Positions 28,920 through 38,500 of a stretch of 54,841 bases of DNA are shown here, one piece after another; the stretch's first letter is position 1, and each line of letters begins with the position of its first letter. The notes under the pieces are model-generated. The model did not search any database, was not told where the DNA came from, and worked only from the letters and a program-made list of their open reading frames with translations. A program made the translations under genes and the position numbers. The stretch is from Candidatus Cryosericum hinesii. GTDB taxonomy: Bacteria > Caldisericota > Caldisericia > Cryosericales > Cryosericaceae. The stretch lies in the NCBI RefSeq assembly GCF_003570985.1, contig NZ_QXIW01000002.1, forward strand, positions 47,125 through 101,965. Direction: 5' to 3'.

Positions 28920-29899
28920 GTGCGGGGGCCTGGGGGACTACAATAGCCAATCTGGCTGCGGTTAAGGCGACCGTAGTCCTATGGGTACACGGAGAAGATA
29001 CACTCATGACGTTGCGCGATGTCCGAGAGAATACTCTCTATCTCCCTGGCGTACGGTTGCGGGACAACGTTGAGCCGACCGACGATCTCCTGGGTGCCTG
29101 GCGTTCAGCTGATTCCATCATTCTGGCGGTACCCACACAGAGACTGCGGGCGATGTTTCGCAAGCTGGCTCCCGAGTTACGCCGCCCGAGTGTTCCCTTG
29201 CTGAATCTCAGCAAGGGACTGGAGCTGGAAACACATCTGCGGGTGTCTCAACTGCTCTGTGAGGATCTGGAACTCAGCGATTATGACCACTATGCCGCTC
29301 TATCCGGACCCAATTTCGCGCCCGAGATTGCTCGAAACCTGCCAGCAGCTACCGTCATCGCCAGCCGGGGACCAGGTACGCGCCGCCATTTTCAGGAGCT
29401 CCTCTCAGGCGGTTCGCTCAAGGCATACACAAGTGCGGACCTGGTGGGAGTGGAGCTGGGTGGGGCGCTCAAGAATGTGTACGCTGTCGCGGCAGGCTTG
29501 TCGGACGGACTGGGATTTGGCGACAGCTCGAAAGCGTCTTTGATTGTCCGCAGCCTCCATGAGCTGATCAAGGTCGCAACGGCGCTCGGGGCAGACCCAG
29601 CTACGATTAATGGACTTGCTGGAGCAGGGGATCTGGTTGCAACCAGTTTCAGCAGGCTGAGCCGCAACCGCATGGCGGGTGAAGCGATTGGCAGGGGGAC
29701 GCCTGCTTCTGAGCTTCAAACCGGCCAGCGTACTGTCATTGAGGGACTCCCAACCCTCGAGGCTCTTGCAAAAATCGCTGAACTGAGTAACATTGACTTG
29801 CCTATCGTCCACCAGCTGCACGGGATCGTCGCCGGAAGCGTCACGCCTCTGGTTGGTCTCCAGCGTCTGATGAGCCGGGAAACGAAAAGCGAATTCTAG
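28898..29899 (+). CDS. gpsA: NAD(P)H-dependent glycerol-3-phosphate dehydrogenase
   Basis: Reduces dihydroxyacetone phosphate to sn-glycerol-3-phosphate, the substrate of PlsY. The 333 residues show VGAGAWGTTIA (about 7-17), the NLSKGLE segment, LSGPNFAPEIA, and GGALKNVYAVAAG with the catalytic lysine. ATG 28898 with GGAGG at 28886-28890 lies inside the end of ispH. With PlsY and PlsC it completes phosphatidate synthesis in one gene run. Confidence 0.95.
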   Translation: MARVCVVGAGAWGTTIANLAAVKATVVLWVHGEDTLMTLRDVRENTLYLPGVRLRDNVEPTDDLLGAWRSADSIILAVPTQRLRAMFRKLAPELRRPSVPLLNLSKGLELETHLRVSQLLCEDLELSDYDHYAALSGPNFAPEIARNLPAATVIASRGPGTRRHFQELLSGGSLKAYTSADLVGVELGGALKNVYAVAAGLSDGLGFGDSSKASLIVRSLHELIKVATALGADPATINGLAGAGDLVATSFSRLSRNRMAGEAIGRGTPASELQTGQRTVIEGLPTLEALAKIAELSNIDLPIVHQLHGIVAGSVTPLVGLQRLMSRETKSEF

Positions 29900-29924
29900 C
29901 AGATGAGTTCGAAAAGGTGGTCAG

Positions 29925-30203
29925 GTGACAAAGTCGGATCTGGTGGCAGCGGTTGCAGCGAAGACGGGTTATTCCAGAGTGGTTGTGGAAAACGTGCTGT
30001 ACCAGGCTTTGAGCACTTCCAGCAAGGAGTTGCGGGCAGGTCGTAAGGTTACCCTGACCGGTTTTGGGGCTTTCTGTGTGTCTATGAGAAAGGCTCGCTC
30101 GGGTGTGAACCCGAAAACGCGTGAAGCGGTGAACGTGCCGGAGAAGCGTGTTGTGACCTTTCGGGCCAGCGGAAAGCTGAAGAAGCTGGTTGAGAACAAA
30201 TAG
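29925..30203 (+). CDS. hup: HU family DNA-binding protein
   Basis: A 92-residue histone-like dimeric protein that bends DNA. It begins TKSDLVAAVAAKTGYS and has the conserved GFGAFCV and NPKTREAVNVPEKRVVTFRAS arm. GTG 29925 is preceded by AAAGGTGG. The stop codon (30201-30203) ends one base before a tRNA gene, with no terminator between. Confidence 0.93.
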   Translation: MTKSDLVAAVAAKTGYSRVVVENVLYQALSTSSKELRAGRKVTLTGFGAFCVSMRKARSGVNPKTREAVNVPEKRVVTFRASGKLKKLVENK

Positions 30204-30204
30204 T

Positions 30205-30282
30205 CGGGGCGTGGCGTAGTTTGGCTAGCGCACCAGCATGGGGTGCTGGGGGTCACAAGTTCGAATCTTGTCGCCCCGACCA
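30205..30282 (+). tRNA. tRNA-Pro (anticodon GGG)
   Basis: A 78-nt cloverleaf with acceptor stem CGGGGCG/CGCCCCG (30205-30211 with 30272-30278), discriminator A and encoded CCA. The anticodon stem CCAGC/GCTGG encloses loop ATGGGGT with anticodon GGG and G37. The C1-G72 pair and A73 are the expected bacterial proline identity elements. Confidence 0.93.
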
Positions 30283-30290
30283 CTATTTGT

Positions 30291-30367
30291 CGGGATGTGG
30301 CTCAGCTTGGTAGAGCGCTTGGTTCGGGACTAAGAGGTCGTGGGTTCGAATCCCACCATCCCGACCA
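30291..30367 (+). tRNA. tRNA-Pro (anticodon CGG)
   Basis: A 77-nt cloverleaf with acceptor CGGGATG/CATCCCG (30291-30297 with 30357-30363), discriminator A and encoded CCA. The anticodon loop TTCGGGA gives CGG. It follows the first tRNA-Pro by 8 nt, so both are almost surely processed from one transcript. Confidence 0.93.
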
Positions 30368-30396
30368 GCAATTATCCAAACCGGAGGGGTACAAAT

Positions 30397-30711
30397 ATGA
30401 TCGAGGAGTTCATTCAGAGCTTGCAGCAGGCTGAGGTCGAGGCGAAAGGCGTCATCAAGGTCGCAAGAGAGAAAGTTCAGACTATTCAGCGTGATGCCGA
30501 GTCTTCTCTCGCCGCGGTCAGAGCCTCCGCAGAATTGTCGCTGCAGCGGCGACTCGACACAATTGATCAGGAAACGAACCAGCACATGAAACTTGCTGAG
30601 GATCAGCTTCGCCAGGATCTCGAAGAACAACTTGAGAACCTCGATCGCCGGGCGCAGGATCGTAGATCTATGGCTCTGGATTTGCTTCTGTCAAAACTCA
30701 CCGCTCGCTAG
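30397..30711 (+). CDS. ntpF: V-type ATPase subunit NtpF (G/H-like peripheral stalk)
   Basis: A 104-residue coiled-coil protein, highly charged throughout, that pairs with NtpE to form the peripheral stalks. ATG 30397 follows GGAGGGG; upstream in-frame codons lie in the tRNA gene. Identification rests on its position first in the order F-I-K-E-C-G-A-B-D and on its heptad character, since the family has few fixed motifs. The gene starts 29 nt after the second tRNA. Confidence 0.82.
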   Translation: MIEEFIQSLQQAEVEAKGVIKVAREKVQTIQRDAESSLAAVRASAELSLQRRLDTIDQETNQHMKLAEDQLRQDLEEQLENLDRRAQDRRSMALDLLLSKLTAR

Positions 30712-30712
30712 A

Positions 30713-32791
30713 ATGGCGATCGACAAAGTACGAGAGTTTGCTCTTGCCTTTCCACACAACAGGGAAGACCAGGTTCTGTCTTGCTTGTTCGGCGCGGGAA
30801 TGGTACACCTGACTTCTTATACCCCATCAGATGATTCCCAAGTTGATACAACTGCCCTGTCTTCGCTGGACATCTGCCGTCCGGAGAGGGAACAGTCGTT
30901 GAGCCATACTGCCGAGGAGTTGGAGCTTGCGAGTGCGACGCTTTCGTTCTTCGCCGAAGTAGACCCCGTGACCAAGGGACTCGTTCAGAGTTTCTTCCCG
31001 GACGAAGTGTATGTCAGTGCCGCTGGCATGAGAACAACCGCTTCGATGGCTTCAAGTAATGGCTATGCAGACATGATGCGCAGCGTGCTTGCACTGAAAG
31101 TCCAGCTGGCGGAACAGCGTCATCGTGTTGACCAGCTTGAGCAGGAAAGGGCGACGATCCTGCCGTGGTCGTCGCTGCCAGTGGATTTTGGCGAGGTTGC
31201 CAGGTGGCAGCGGATTGCGCTTATTGCAGGTACCATATCGTCGTTGGATATGGTGCGAGCTCTCAAGCGTCTCTTGGATCATGGCACTTCCGTTGCAGTT
31301 GATATGGCTTCTGCGACGAAAAACAAGAGTAACGTGGTCGTTGCGTGCCTGCGTGCCCAGACCGATGACGTTCGCGCGGTGCTGATGTCGCAGGGTTTTG
31401 TCGAGCAGGACTTGTCGCATACCAATGGTACTGTGGCGACTCTGATCGACCGTATGACGGAAGAGCTTCGTGCAGTACATGAGAAGATCGCGGCACTCCA
31501 GCTTGAGATTGCCTCATTCATCGCTCACAAACAGGAGATCGTTGTATATCGCGAGTATCTCAAGAATGAACGGACACGTCTGGAGGCTTCGCACGATATC
31601 ACCCGGACCGAGCGCTGCAGCGTGGTCACCGGCTATGTTCGAGAAGTCGAGGTGGAGTCTCTGGAGCAGTTGTGCGCAGGTTTCGGCGGCATCGTCTGTA
31701 TGACTGGAGACACGACGGCGGGTGACGACACTCCCGTTTCCATCACCAACAACAAATGGATTAAGCCGCTGGAGATCCTGATCAACATGTTTGGATTTCC
31801 GGTCTACTCTTCGTTTGACCCGACGGTCTTTCTGGCCATCCCGTTTCTTCTTTTCTTCGGTCTTTGTCTGGGGGATGTCCTCTACGGAGCCATCCAGATC
31901 GGGATCTGTTCCTACTTCATGCATAAGTACAGGCAGTCGAGAGGCGTCCACAACTTCATGATGGTCTTCGTATATGGCGGCGTGGCGGCGATGGTTGCTG
32001 GCGCACTTACCGGAAGCTGGGGTGGAGACCTCATCTCGGCAACCTACCTCGGGGCAGGGAACCCAATTGTGCGGTTCGTGTCTGCGCTCACCGTTATCAA
32101 CCCCTTGCAAGCAGCATTTCAGTTCCTGGTGATTGTGTGGATCATCGGTGCCGCCAATCAGCTCTATGGAGTGTGCCTGGCAATCTTCAAGGCAGCGCGG
32201 CGACATGACCGTGCCACGATCATCTACGATTGCGTGGGGTGGCTGCTGTTCCTGCCCGCAATCTCCGCGTTGCTGTTCATAGGAACGAAATGGGGAGGTA
32301 CGTTCAGGGTCGGATACCTTGTCGCGCTTGTCATTGGCCTGGTGCTCCTTCTGCTGGGCGGTGCACGCCAGAGCAAGGGTGGAGCCAAGGTGCTCACCGC
32401 GATCGTGAACCTGTACGGTATCCAGAGTTCCTACGGTGTTGGCTCCTTCGTTGGAGATGTGCTGTCGTACTCGCGGCTTCTGGCGCTTGGGCTCACAACG
32501 GCCATCCTTGCCTCCGCGTTCAACATGATCGCGGCCCTTATCAAGATGCCTGCCGCGGGCTTCGTCGTGAACCTGCTAGTGCGGGTTGTGCTGGGCGGGA
32601 CAGTCCTGCTCTTTGGACACATGCTGAACTACTTCATGGGAACCATGGGGGCGTTCATTCATTCTGCGCGTCTCACTTTGCTCGAGTTTTTTGGACGGTT
32701 TTACGAGGGGGGCGCGCCTCGGTTCCGTCGTTTCGGGTTCTGGTCAGAGATTGTTAAGGTTGTTGACGTAACGACTGTCAGAGAGAAATAG
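30713..32791 (+). CDS. ntpI: V-type ATPase subunit I (membrane stator)
   Basis: A 692-residue protein with a cytosolic N-terminal half containing two coiled-coil stretches and a C-terminal half, from about residue 360, with seven or eight membrane helices. The segment SYSRLLALGLTTA carries the arginine expected to face the rotor carboxylate. It forms the ion half-channels against the NtpK ring. ATG 30713 comes one base after the ntpF stop. Confidence 0.93.
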   Translation: MAIDKVREFALAFPHNREDQVLSCLFGAGMVHLTSYTPSDDSQVDTTALSSLDICRPEREQSLSHTAEELELASATLSFFAEVDPVTKGLVQSFFPDEVYVSAAGMRTTASMASSNGYADMMRSVLALKVQLAEQRHRVDQLEQERATILPWSSLPVDFGEVARWQRIALIAGTISSLDMVRALKRLLDHGTSVAVDMASATKNKSNVVVACLRAQTDDVRAVLMSQGFVEQDLSHTNGTVATLIDRMTEELRAVHEKIAALQLEIASFIAHKQEIVVYREYLKNERTRLEASHDITRTERCSVVTGYVREVEVESLEQLCAGFGGIVCMTGDTTAGDDTPVSITNNKWIKPLEILINMFGFPVYSSFDPTVFLAIPFLLFFGLCLGDVLYGAIQIGICSYFMHKYRQSRGVHNFMMVFVYGGVAAMVAGALTGSWGGDLISATYLGAGNPIVRFVSALTVINPLQAAFQFLVIVWIIGAANQLYGVCLAIFKAARRHDRATIIYDCVGWLLFLPAISALLFIGTKWGGTFRVGYLVALVIGLVLLLLGGARQSKGGAKVLTAIVNLYGIQSSYGVGSFVGDVLSYSRLLALGLTTAILASAFNMIAALIKMPAAGFVVNLLVRVVLGGTVLLFGHMLNYFMGTMGAFIHSARLTLLEFFGRFYEGGAPRFRRFGFWSEIVKVVDVTTVREK

Positions 32792-32801
32792 GAGGTACAT
32801 T

Positions 32802-33383
32802 ATGGGGATGGAAGGATTGTGGGGAGTTCTCGTCGGAGCTCTTGTGACGACACTCAGTGCTGTTGGGGCGGTTTTCGCCTTCAAGCTCTCGAATACACCG
32901 ATGACGTCACTGGGTTCACTGTGGACATTCATGGGAGCAGTCATGGTCATCACTCTTGGTGGTCTCGGGTCTGCCCATGGAATTCGTGTCAGTGGGTCTC
33001 AGGCAGCAGGAGTACTCTCGGAGAAGCCAGAGCTTTTCGGCAAGATGTTTGTTATGATGGCTCTTCCGGGCACACAAGGATTCTACAGCTTCGTGTGTGG
33101 CATCATGATGATCGTTCTATCGGGAGTTCTCAACAAGGGAGCGGCAGTCTCCAACGCGAAGGGACTTGCGTTCTTGGCAGTCGGGGTCGGTGTCGGCTTG
33201 GTAGAGTGGTGGTCAGCTATCCTCCAAGGACAGGCCTCAGCGGCGGCGGAGAGCCTCACTGGGCGTCAGCCAAGCAGCTCCGGTCAGGCAATCCTCATAC
33301 CTGCTCTCGTCGAGACGTACGCTGTCATCGCTCTGGTCTCGGGTATCCTGCTCATTCTCTGGATCTCTCAGGCAGTCTTCTAG
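32802..33383 (+). CDS. ntpK: V-type ATPase rotor subunit K (duplicated proteolipid)
   Basis: A 193-residue proteolipid with four membrane helices, i.e. two fused hairpins. Only the second hairpin has the ion-binding carboxylate, Glu171 in VETYA. Leu88, Thr91, Gln92 (LPGTQG), Tyr95, Gln142 (LQGQ) and Glu171 line up with Leu61, Thr64, Gln65, Tyr68, Gln110 and Glu139 of Enterococcus hirae NtpK, the known Na+ ligands or supporting residues. Na+ rather than H+ coupling is therefore likely. AGGAGG precedes ATG 32802. Confidence 0.95.
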   Translation: MGMEGLWGVLVGALVTTLSAVGAVFAFKLSNTPMTSLGSLWTFMGAVMVITLGGLGSAHGIRVSGSQAAGVLSEKPELFGKMFVMMALPGTQGFYSFVCGIMMIVLSGVLNKGAAVSNAKGLAFLAVGVGVGLVEWWSAILQGQASAAAESLTGRQPSSSGQAILIPALVETYAVIALVSGILLILWISQAVF

Positions 33384-33395
33384 GACGTTTTGCAC

Positions 33396-33974
33396 ATGGG
33401 AACCGAGGAACTCAGAGCTGCGGTTCTCCAGGAGGCGACTGCGGAGGCGACCGCCCTCATCGAGGCTGCCACTATTCAGGCTTCGCAACTTGTCGATAGT
33501 CAGAGGCGACAGCTGGAGGAACATTCCAATGCCCAGGTAGCGGAGCATCGCGCTATCCAAGATCGTGAGATTGCGACGAAAACAGCTGCGCTGAAGATCG
33601 AGCTGAGAAATGCCATCCTCAAGCGCAAACAGGAACTGCTTGAAGGACTCTACCAGGAGCTCGAACAGAAAGTCAGGGACGATGATGTCCTCTATCATGC
33701 GTATCTTGAGCGAGCGGTGAAACAGATCGGACAAGAAATGCCAGTCTCCATTGAGTGCCGAAGTCAAGACGAGCCCATCATCAGAGCATTGTTGCCCAAA
33801 CGTGGAAAGTGGAAGGGTGTACGTATCGATGCGATGCTCGCCGACAACAATGGAGGCTTCATTGTCCACTTTGCCGAGGCGGAGCTCGACTTGACCCTGT
33901 CGGCGGCGTCCACTGCCCTCCGGGAGGTCACGCTCGTTGAGGCCGCACAAGTGCTGTTTGGCGACAAGAGATGA
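33396..33974 (+). CDS. ntpE: V-type ATPase subunit E
   Basis: A 192-residue peripheral stalk protein: a long charged N-terminal helix (to about residue 100) and a globular C-terminal domain that contacts the top of the A3B3 head. ATG 33396 is preferred over TTG 33390 because the AGGA site at about 33382 is better spaced. The ATGA at the end overlaps ntpC. Confidence 0.88.
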   Translation: MGTEELRAAVLQEATAEATALIEAATIQASQLVDSQRRQLEEHSNAQVAEHRAIQDREIATKTAALKIELRNAILKRKQELLEGLYQELEQKVRDDDVLYHAYLERAVKQIGQEMPVSIECRSQDEPIIRALLPKRGKWKGVRIDAMLADNNGGFIVHFAEAELDLTLSAASTALREVTLVEAAQVLFGDKR

Positions 33975-35008
33975 TTGCTCCGCTCATCCCACATCAGGCC
34001 GATTCGAGCGACTACGCGTACGCCTCGGGCTCGTTTTCTGTCAGGCGAGGGTTACTCCTTCCGGTCCAGGAACTTCGGCGTGCATCACAGGAGGGCAAGG
34101 CCGAGTCTCTGCTGGCAGCTCTCAACCGCGGAGCGTATGCGCCGATCGGGAGCGACATGTCGGCGGGTGAAGTCCTGGCCAGAGTCGAGAGCACGTGGCA
34201 GGCCTTTCTGGCACAAGCGGCCCATGATTTGCCGGAGAGCTTTCTTCCATACCTGCTCGCAACCCTTGATGAGAAGGAATACGCCAAGGCTGGTCTGGCT
34301 GAAGCTCTTCTTGGCGGGGATGCCGAAGTGCATACCGATGGGACAAGCAGTGAGTATGCAGCCTACTGCGTGCGTATCCAGACGGAAGGAAGTTCCCCTG
34401 GACTGCTTGCGGAATCGGTTTTTGGGGTTTCGCTCTCAGAGGGGCTGGAAGCAGCGCAGGCGGGAGCCTCGGCTTCCGACGCCCAGACAGTGTTCGACTT
34501 CTCCTTCGAGACGACCCTGGATGGTCTGGCGAGGGTCTATGGACATCCTGCTGTCATGGCATACATGGATGGACTGTTGAAGCTCATGCTGGCAGGACAT
34601 GCACTGAAAATGAAGCTTCGTAGCACTTCTGGTGTTGGAGCTCCTCTGGAGAGGCTGTTGCCGTTCCTGAAGCCAGAGATACAAGTATCACTTGCATTGA
34701 TTGTGGAACGCATCCAGGGCATATCGTGGGACACGCTCCAGCCGGCGGATCTCGTTCCGGAAGCTTCGGAATACGTACTCGCCGTCGGCCGGCGATACAC
34801 TCCTGAAGAGCGGATACAGCTGCTTGAGGACGCTCTGGAGTCGTGGCTTGTCGGACGCCCGGAAGCAACGGGATTTGAACCATATGGAGTTGCAGTCGTC
34901 TTTGCCTATCTGATGGACTTCAGGCGAGAAGTCTGGTCACTGCGGCGGCTTCTGAAAGCGGCAGCGTCCACGAGGCCGCGTGTTGATGGATCCGGAGGGG
35001 CATTGTGA
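33971..35008 (+). CDS. ntpC: V-type ATPase subunit C (rotor cap, d-type)
   Basis: A 345-residue soluble helical protein expected to sit on the NtpK ring and receive the central axle. Sequence signals are weak, as usual for the family; the call rests on length, composition, and place between ntpE and ntpG, each overlapping by four bases. Confidence 0.85.
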   Translation: MIAPLIPHQADSSDYAYASGSFSVRRGLLLPVQELRRASQEGKAESLLAALNRGAYAPIGSDMSAGEVLARVESTWQAFLAQAAHDLPESFLPYLLATLDEKEYAKAGLAEALLGGDAEVHTDGTSSEYAAYCVRIQTEGSSPGLLAESVFGVSLSEGLEAAQAGASASDAQTVFDFSFETTLDGLARVYGHPAVMAYMDGLLKLMLAGHALKMKLRSTSGVGAPLERLLPFLKPEIQVSLALIVERIQGISWDTLQPADLVPEASEYVLAVGRRYTPEERIQLLEDALESWLVGRPEATGFEPYGVAVVFAYLMDFRREVWSLRRLLKAAASTRPRVDGSGGAL

Positions 35009-35349
35009 GCAAGGCGGCGGTTGTGACGACGCGGGACTCCGTCGGGGCATTTGAGGCGCTGGGTTTTGTGGGCACTGTTGTCGAGGACGGTCTTCAGGCA
35101 TCTCAGGCTGTTCAGTCGATTGCTCGTTCGGGGAGATTCGGACTGGTCTTGCTGACGTCCGATGTGGCCGATGTGTGGTCTGGGTCGGCGGCGGCACGCA
35201 GGCTCGTGGTACCCGTGGTGCTGGTAATCCCAGTGACTTCATCGGCTTCAGGTGCAGCGACTGTTGCCGTGAGGCATCTCATAGAGAATGCAGTAGGTAT
35301 TGACCTAGTTGGAAAAATGATGGAGGAGAAAAGCCATGACACACGGTGA
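35005..35349 (+). CDS. ntpG: V-type ATPase subunit F (NtpG, central axle)
   Basis: A 114-residue Rossmann-like small subunit that binds the NtpD axle. It starts with GTG 35005 behind GGAGGGG and overlaps both ntpC and ntpA. The middle GLVLLTSDVADVW and VVPVVLVIP strands fit the family. Confidence 0.85.
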   Translation: MSKAAVVTTRDSVGAFEALGFVGTVVEDGLQASQAVQSIARSGRFGLVLLTSDVADVWSGSAAARRLVVPVVLVIPVTSSASGAATVAVRHLIENAVGIDLVGKMMEEKSHDTR

Positions 35350-37123
35350 GATCGTCAAGGTTGCTGGACCGCTCGTCGTCGCCAAGGATCTGACGAACCC
35401 GCAGATGTATGAACTGGTGCGCGTCGGCGATGCGAAGCTCTTTGGTGAGATTATCGAACTTCGAGGCGAGATGGCGAGCATCCAGGTGTATGAAGAGACA
35501 AGCGGCGTCGGGCCGGGCGAACCTGTCGTCCAGACGGGGAGCCTTCTTACTGTCGAACTCGGGCCGGGCCTCATCACTTCGATTTATGATGGAATCCAGC
35601 GGCCGCTCGACGCTATCCGTGCGCAGTATGGCGACTTCATTCCCCGTGGTGTGGCTCTTCCTGCACTGCCTCGCGACCGGAAGTGGCACTTTGTTCCCTG
35701 CGTGAAGGTGGATGATGTCGTCGTCGAAGGAGATATCATCGGATCGGTCCAGGAGACCAAGGCTGTCTTGCACCAGATCATGGTCCCCAAGGGCCTGGCA
35801 GGTCGGATTGTCTCGATAACAGAGAACGACTTCACTGTCGAGGAACCCGTTGCAGTCCTGCGAACCGAGTCGGGCGAAGAGCAATCTATCACCATGATCC
35901 AGCGGTGGCCAGTCCGTAATGGCAGGCCCTATACGCGGCGCATGGCACCGGATACTCCGCTGGTGACCGGGCAGCGCGTCATTGACGCCCTGTTTCCTGT
36001 TGCCAAAGGCGGGACGGCTTGTGTTCCCGGGCCTTTCGGCAGCGGCAAGACCGTTATCCAACACCAGCTGGCAAAGTGGGCGAATGCCGACATCATTGTC
36101 TATGTTGGTTGTGGCGAGCGTGGAAACGAGATGACGGACGTCTTGCAGGAATTCCCGCAGCTCAAGGACCCGAAGACTGGCGAGGTTCTGATGAATCGTA
36201 CAGTCCTCATCGCCAACACGTCCAACATGCCTGTCGCAGCTCGCGAGGCTTCGGTTTTCACTGGTATTACAATAGCCGAGTACTTCCGCGACATGGGCTA
36301 CAGCGTCGCTCTGATGGCAGACTCCACGTCGCGGTGGGCAGAAGCCATGCGTGAGATTTCGGGACGGCTGGAAGAAATGCCCGGTGAAGAGGGCTATCCG
36401 GCCTACCTTGCATCAAGAGTGGCAGCGTTCTATGAACGCGCCGGAAGATCCCTGAGTCTTGGCAGCCAACCAAGAGAAGGCAGCCTGAGCGTCATCGGGG
36501 CCGTGTCTCCTCCTGGTGGCGACTTGTCCGAACCGGTCGTTCAGGCTACTCTCAGGGCAGTCAAGGTCTTCTGGGCACTCGACTCCCGTCTTGCATACGC
36601 ACGGCACTTCCCGGCGATCGACTGGCTTCAGTCCTACTCGCTGTACAGCAACTTGCTCGAGCGTTTCTATGACAAGGAACTCGGCGATCGTTGGAGTCAG
36701 GACATCCGCGAGGTTCGAGCTCTGCTTCAGAAGGAAGCGGAGCTGCAGGAACTTGTTCGTCTCGTAGGTGTCGACGCGCTGTCTGTAGCAGACCGCCTGG
36801 TACTGGAATCGGCGAAGTCCATACGTGAGGACTTCCTGCAGCAGGGAGCTTTCACCGAGGGCGACAGCTACACCTCTCTCCGCAAGCAGTTGCGAATGCT
36901 TGACGTCATCATGTTGTGGAGCCATCTGGCGGGCAAGGCTGCATCGGGGGGCGTACCGCTCGGTGCTGTTCTCGCAATGCCGGTCAGAATCGAGATTGCT
37001 CGCTCAAAGAGCATTCTCGAGACGAACCTTGCTGCATTCGACACGCTTGAGAACTCGATAACAAAGGGTTTTGAGGCTCTGTCAGAAATGGACACGACTG
37101 CACGGGAGGAGTACCATGAATAG
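35336..37123 (+). CDS. ntpA: V-type ATPase catalytic subunit A
   Basis: The ATP-hydrolysing subunit, 595 residues. The P-loop GPFGSGKT lies at 232-239; a bulge or non-homologous region typical of V/A-type A subunits covers about 110-190; GERGNEM and [16 protein letters not shown] are further conserved words. A GGAGGAG site precedes ATG 35336. With NtpB it forms the A3B3 head that couples ATP to ion movement. Confidence 0.97.
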   Translation: MTHGEIVKVAGPLVVAKDLTNPQMYELVRVGDAKLFGEIIELRGEMASIQVYEETSGVGPGEPVVQTGSLLTVELGPGLITSIYDGIQRPLDAIRAQYGDFIPRGVALPALPRDRKWHFVPCVKVDDVVVEGDIIGSVQETKAVLHQIMVPKGLAGRIVSITENDFTVEEPVAVLRTESGEEQSITMIQRWPVRNGRPYTRRMAPDTPLVTGQRVIDALFPVAKGGTACVPGPFGSGKTVIQHQLAKWANADIIVYVGCGERGNEMTDVLQEFPQLKDPKTGEVLMNRTVLIANTSNMPVAAREASVFTGITIAEYFRDMGYSVALMADSTSRWAEAMREISGRLEEMPGEEGYPAYLASRVAAFYERAGRSLSLGSQPREGSLSVIGAVSPPGGDLSEPVVQATLRAVKVFWALDSRLAYARHFPAIDWLQSYSLYSNLLERFYDKELGDRWSQDIREVRALLQKEAELQELVRLVGVDALSVADRLVLESAKSIREDFLQQGAFTEGDSYTSLRKQLRMLDVIMLWSHLAGKAASGGVPLGAVLAMPVRIEIARSKSILETNLAAFDTLENSITKGFEALSEMDTTAREEYHE

Positions 37124-38492
37124 GGATTACCGAACAGTCCGCGAAATCGTGGGACCGCTAGTACTTCTGGATGGGGCTCACGATGTCAAATATGGTGAAC
37201 TCGTCGAACTGCGAACGATCTCCGGGCTGAGACATGGCCAGGTGCTCGAGGTCTCCGGCGACACGGTTCTGGTTCAGGTCTTTGAGGGTTCGTCCGGAAT
37301 GGACCGCGGTCAGACAGTGACTCGATTCCTTGGACACGGGTTGCAGTTCGGGGTCTCGCGCGACATCGTGGGCCGGGTGTTCAACGGACTCGGAGCACCG
37401 ATCGATGGAGTTGCTCCGATTCTTCCTGACAAAGTGCTGGACATCAATGGCGATCCCATGAATCCCTATGCGCGCGACTATCCCGACGAGTTTATACAGA
37501 CTGGCATTTCTGCAATCGACGGACTCAATACTCTTGTTCGGGGTCAGAAGCTGCCGATCTTTTCGGGCAGCGGTCTTCCTCACGCCGAGATCGCCGCGCA
37601 GATTGCCAGGCAGGCTCGGGTGCTTTCTGGAACTGACGAGTTTGCCGTCGTTTTTGGCGCAATGGGCATCACATTCGAGGAAGCCGACTTCTTTATATCT
37701 GATTTTCGCAAGAGTGGCGCAATCAATCAGTCAGTACTGTTCATGAACCTGGCAAATGACCCCGTCATCGAGCGGATAGCGACTCCTCGTTTTGCACTGT
37801 CTGCTGCCGAATATCTGGCTTTCGAACTCGGAATGCACGTTCTGGTTATCCTTTCCGATATGACCAATTACTGTGAAGCTCTGCGTGAGATCTCTGCAGC
37901 TCGGAAAGAGGTACCGGGCAGACGTGGCTATCCAGGATACCTCTATACGGATCTGGCCACAATTTACGAGCGAGCTGGTCGCATCAAGGGCAAGAAGGGG
38001 TCGATCACTCAACTGCCAATCCTGACCATGCCTGAAGACGACAAGACGCATCCGATTCCGGATCTTACAGGCTACATTACCGAGGGACAGATCTTCCTGA
38101 GCAGGTCACTGCATCAGGCAGGCATCTACCCGCCAATCGATGTACTTCCATCGCTGTCCCGGCTAAAGGACAAGGGTATCGGCAAGGGCAAGACGCGCGA
38201 GGATCACGCTGGCCTGCTCAACGAGTTGTTCGCCGCCTATGCCCGAGGACGCGATGCAAAGGAGCTTGCAATTGTCCTGGGCGAGTCGGCGCTCACAGAG
38301 ACGGATCGGACGTTCGTGAAATTCTCAGATGAGTTTGAACGTCGTTTTGTCCAGCAAGGGCACGACGAGGATCGATCGATCGAACAGACACTGTCCATCG
38401 GGTGGGAACTCCTCTCGATACTACCGCTGCAGGAACTGAAGCGTGTCTCGCCAGCTATGATAGAGAAGTATATGCCGAAGCGTACGGCATAG
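37116..38492 (+). CDS. ntpB: V-type ATPase subunit B
   Basis: The non-catalytic nucleotide-site subunit, 458 residues. As in the family, the Walker A loop is replaced by FSGSGLPH. The segments [13 protein letters not shown] and [14 protein letters not shown] are typical. ATG 37116 has GGAGGAG just upstream and overlaps the ntpA end by 8 bp. Confidence 0.96.
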   Translation: MNRDYRTVREIVGPLVLLDGAHDVKYGELVELRTISGLRHGQVLEVSGDTVLVQVFEGSSGMDRGQTVTRFLGHGLQFGVSRDIVGRVFNGLGAPIDGVAPILPDKVLDINGDPMNPYARDYPDEFIQTGISAIDGLNTLVRGQKLPIFSGSGLPHAEIAAQIARQARVLSGTDEFAVVFGAMGITFEEADFFISDFRKSGAINQSVLFMNLANDPVIERIATPRFALSAAEYLAFELGMHVLVILSDMTNYCEALREISAARKEVPGRRGYPGYLYTDLATIYERAGRIKGKKGSITQLPILTMPEDDKTHPIPDLTGYITEGQIFLSRSLHQAGIYPPIDVLPSLSRLKDKGIGKGKTREDHAGLLNELFAAYARGRDAKELAIVLGESALTETDRTFVKFSDEFERRFVQQGHDEDRSIEQTLSIGWELLSILPLQELKRVSPAMIEKYMPKRTA

Positions 38493-38500
38493 GCAGAGCG

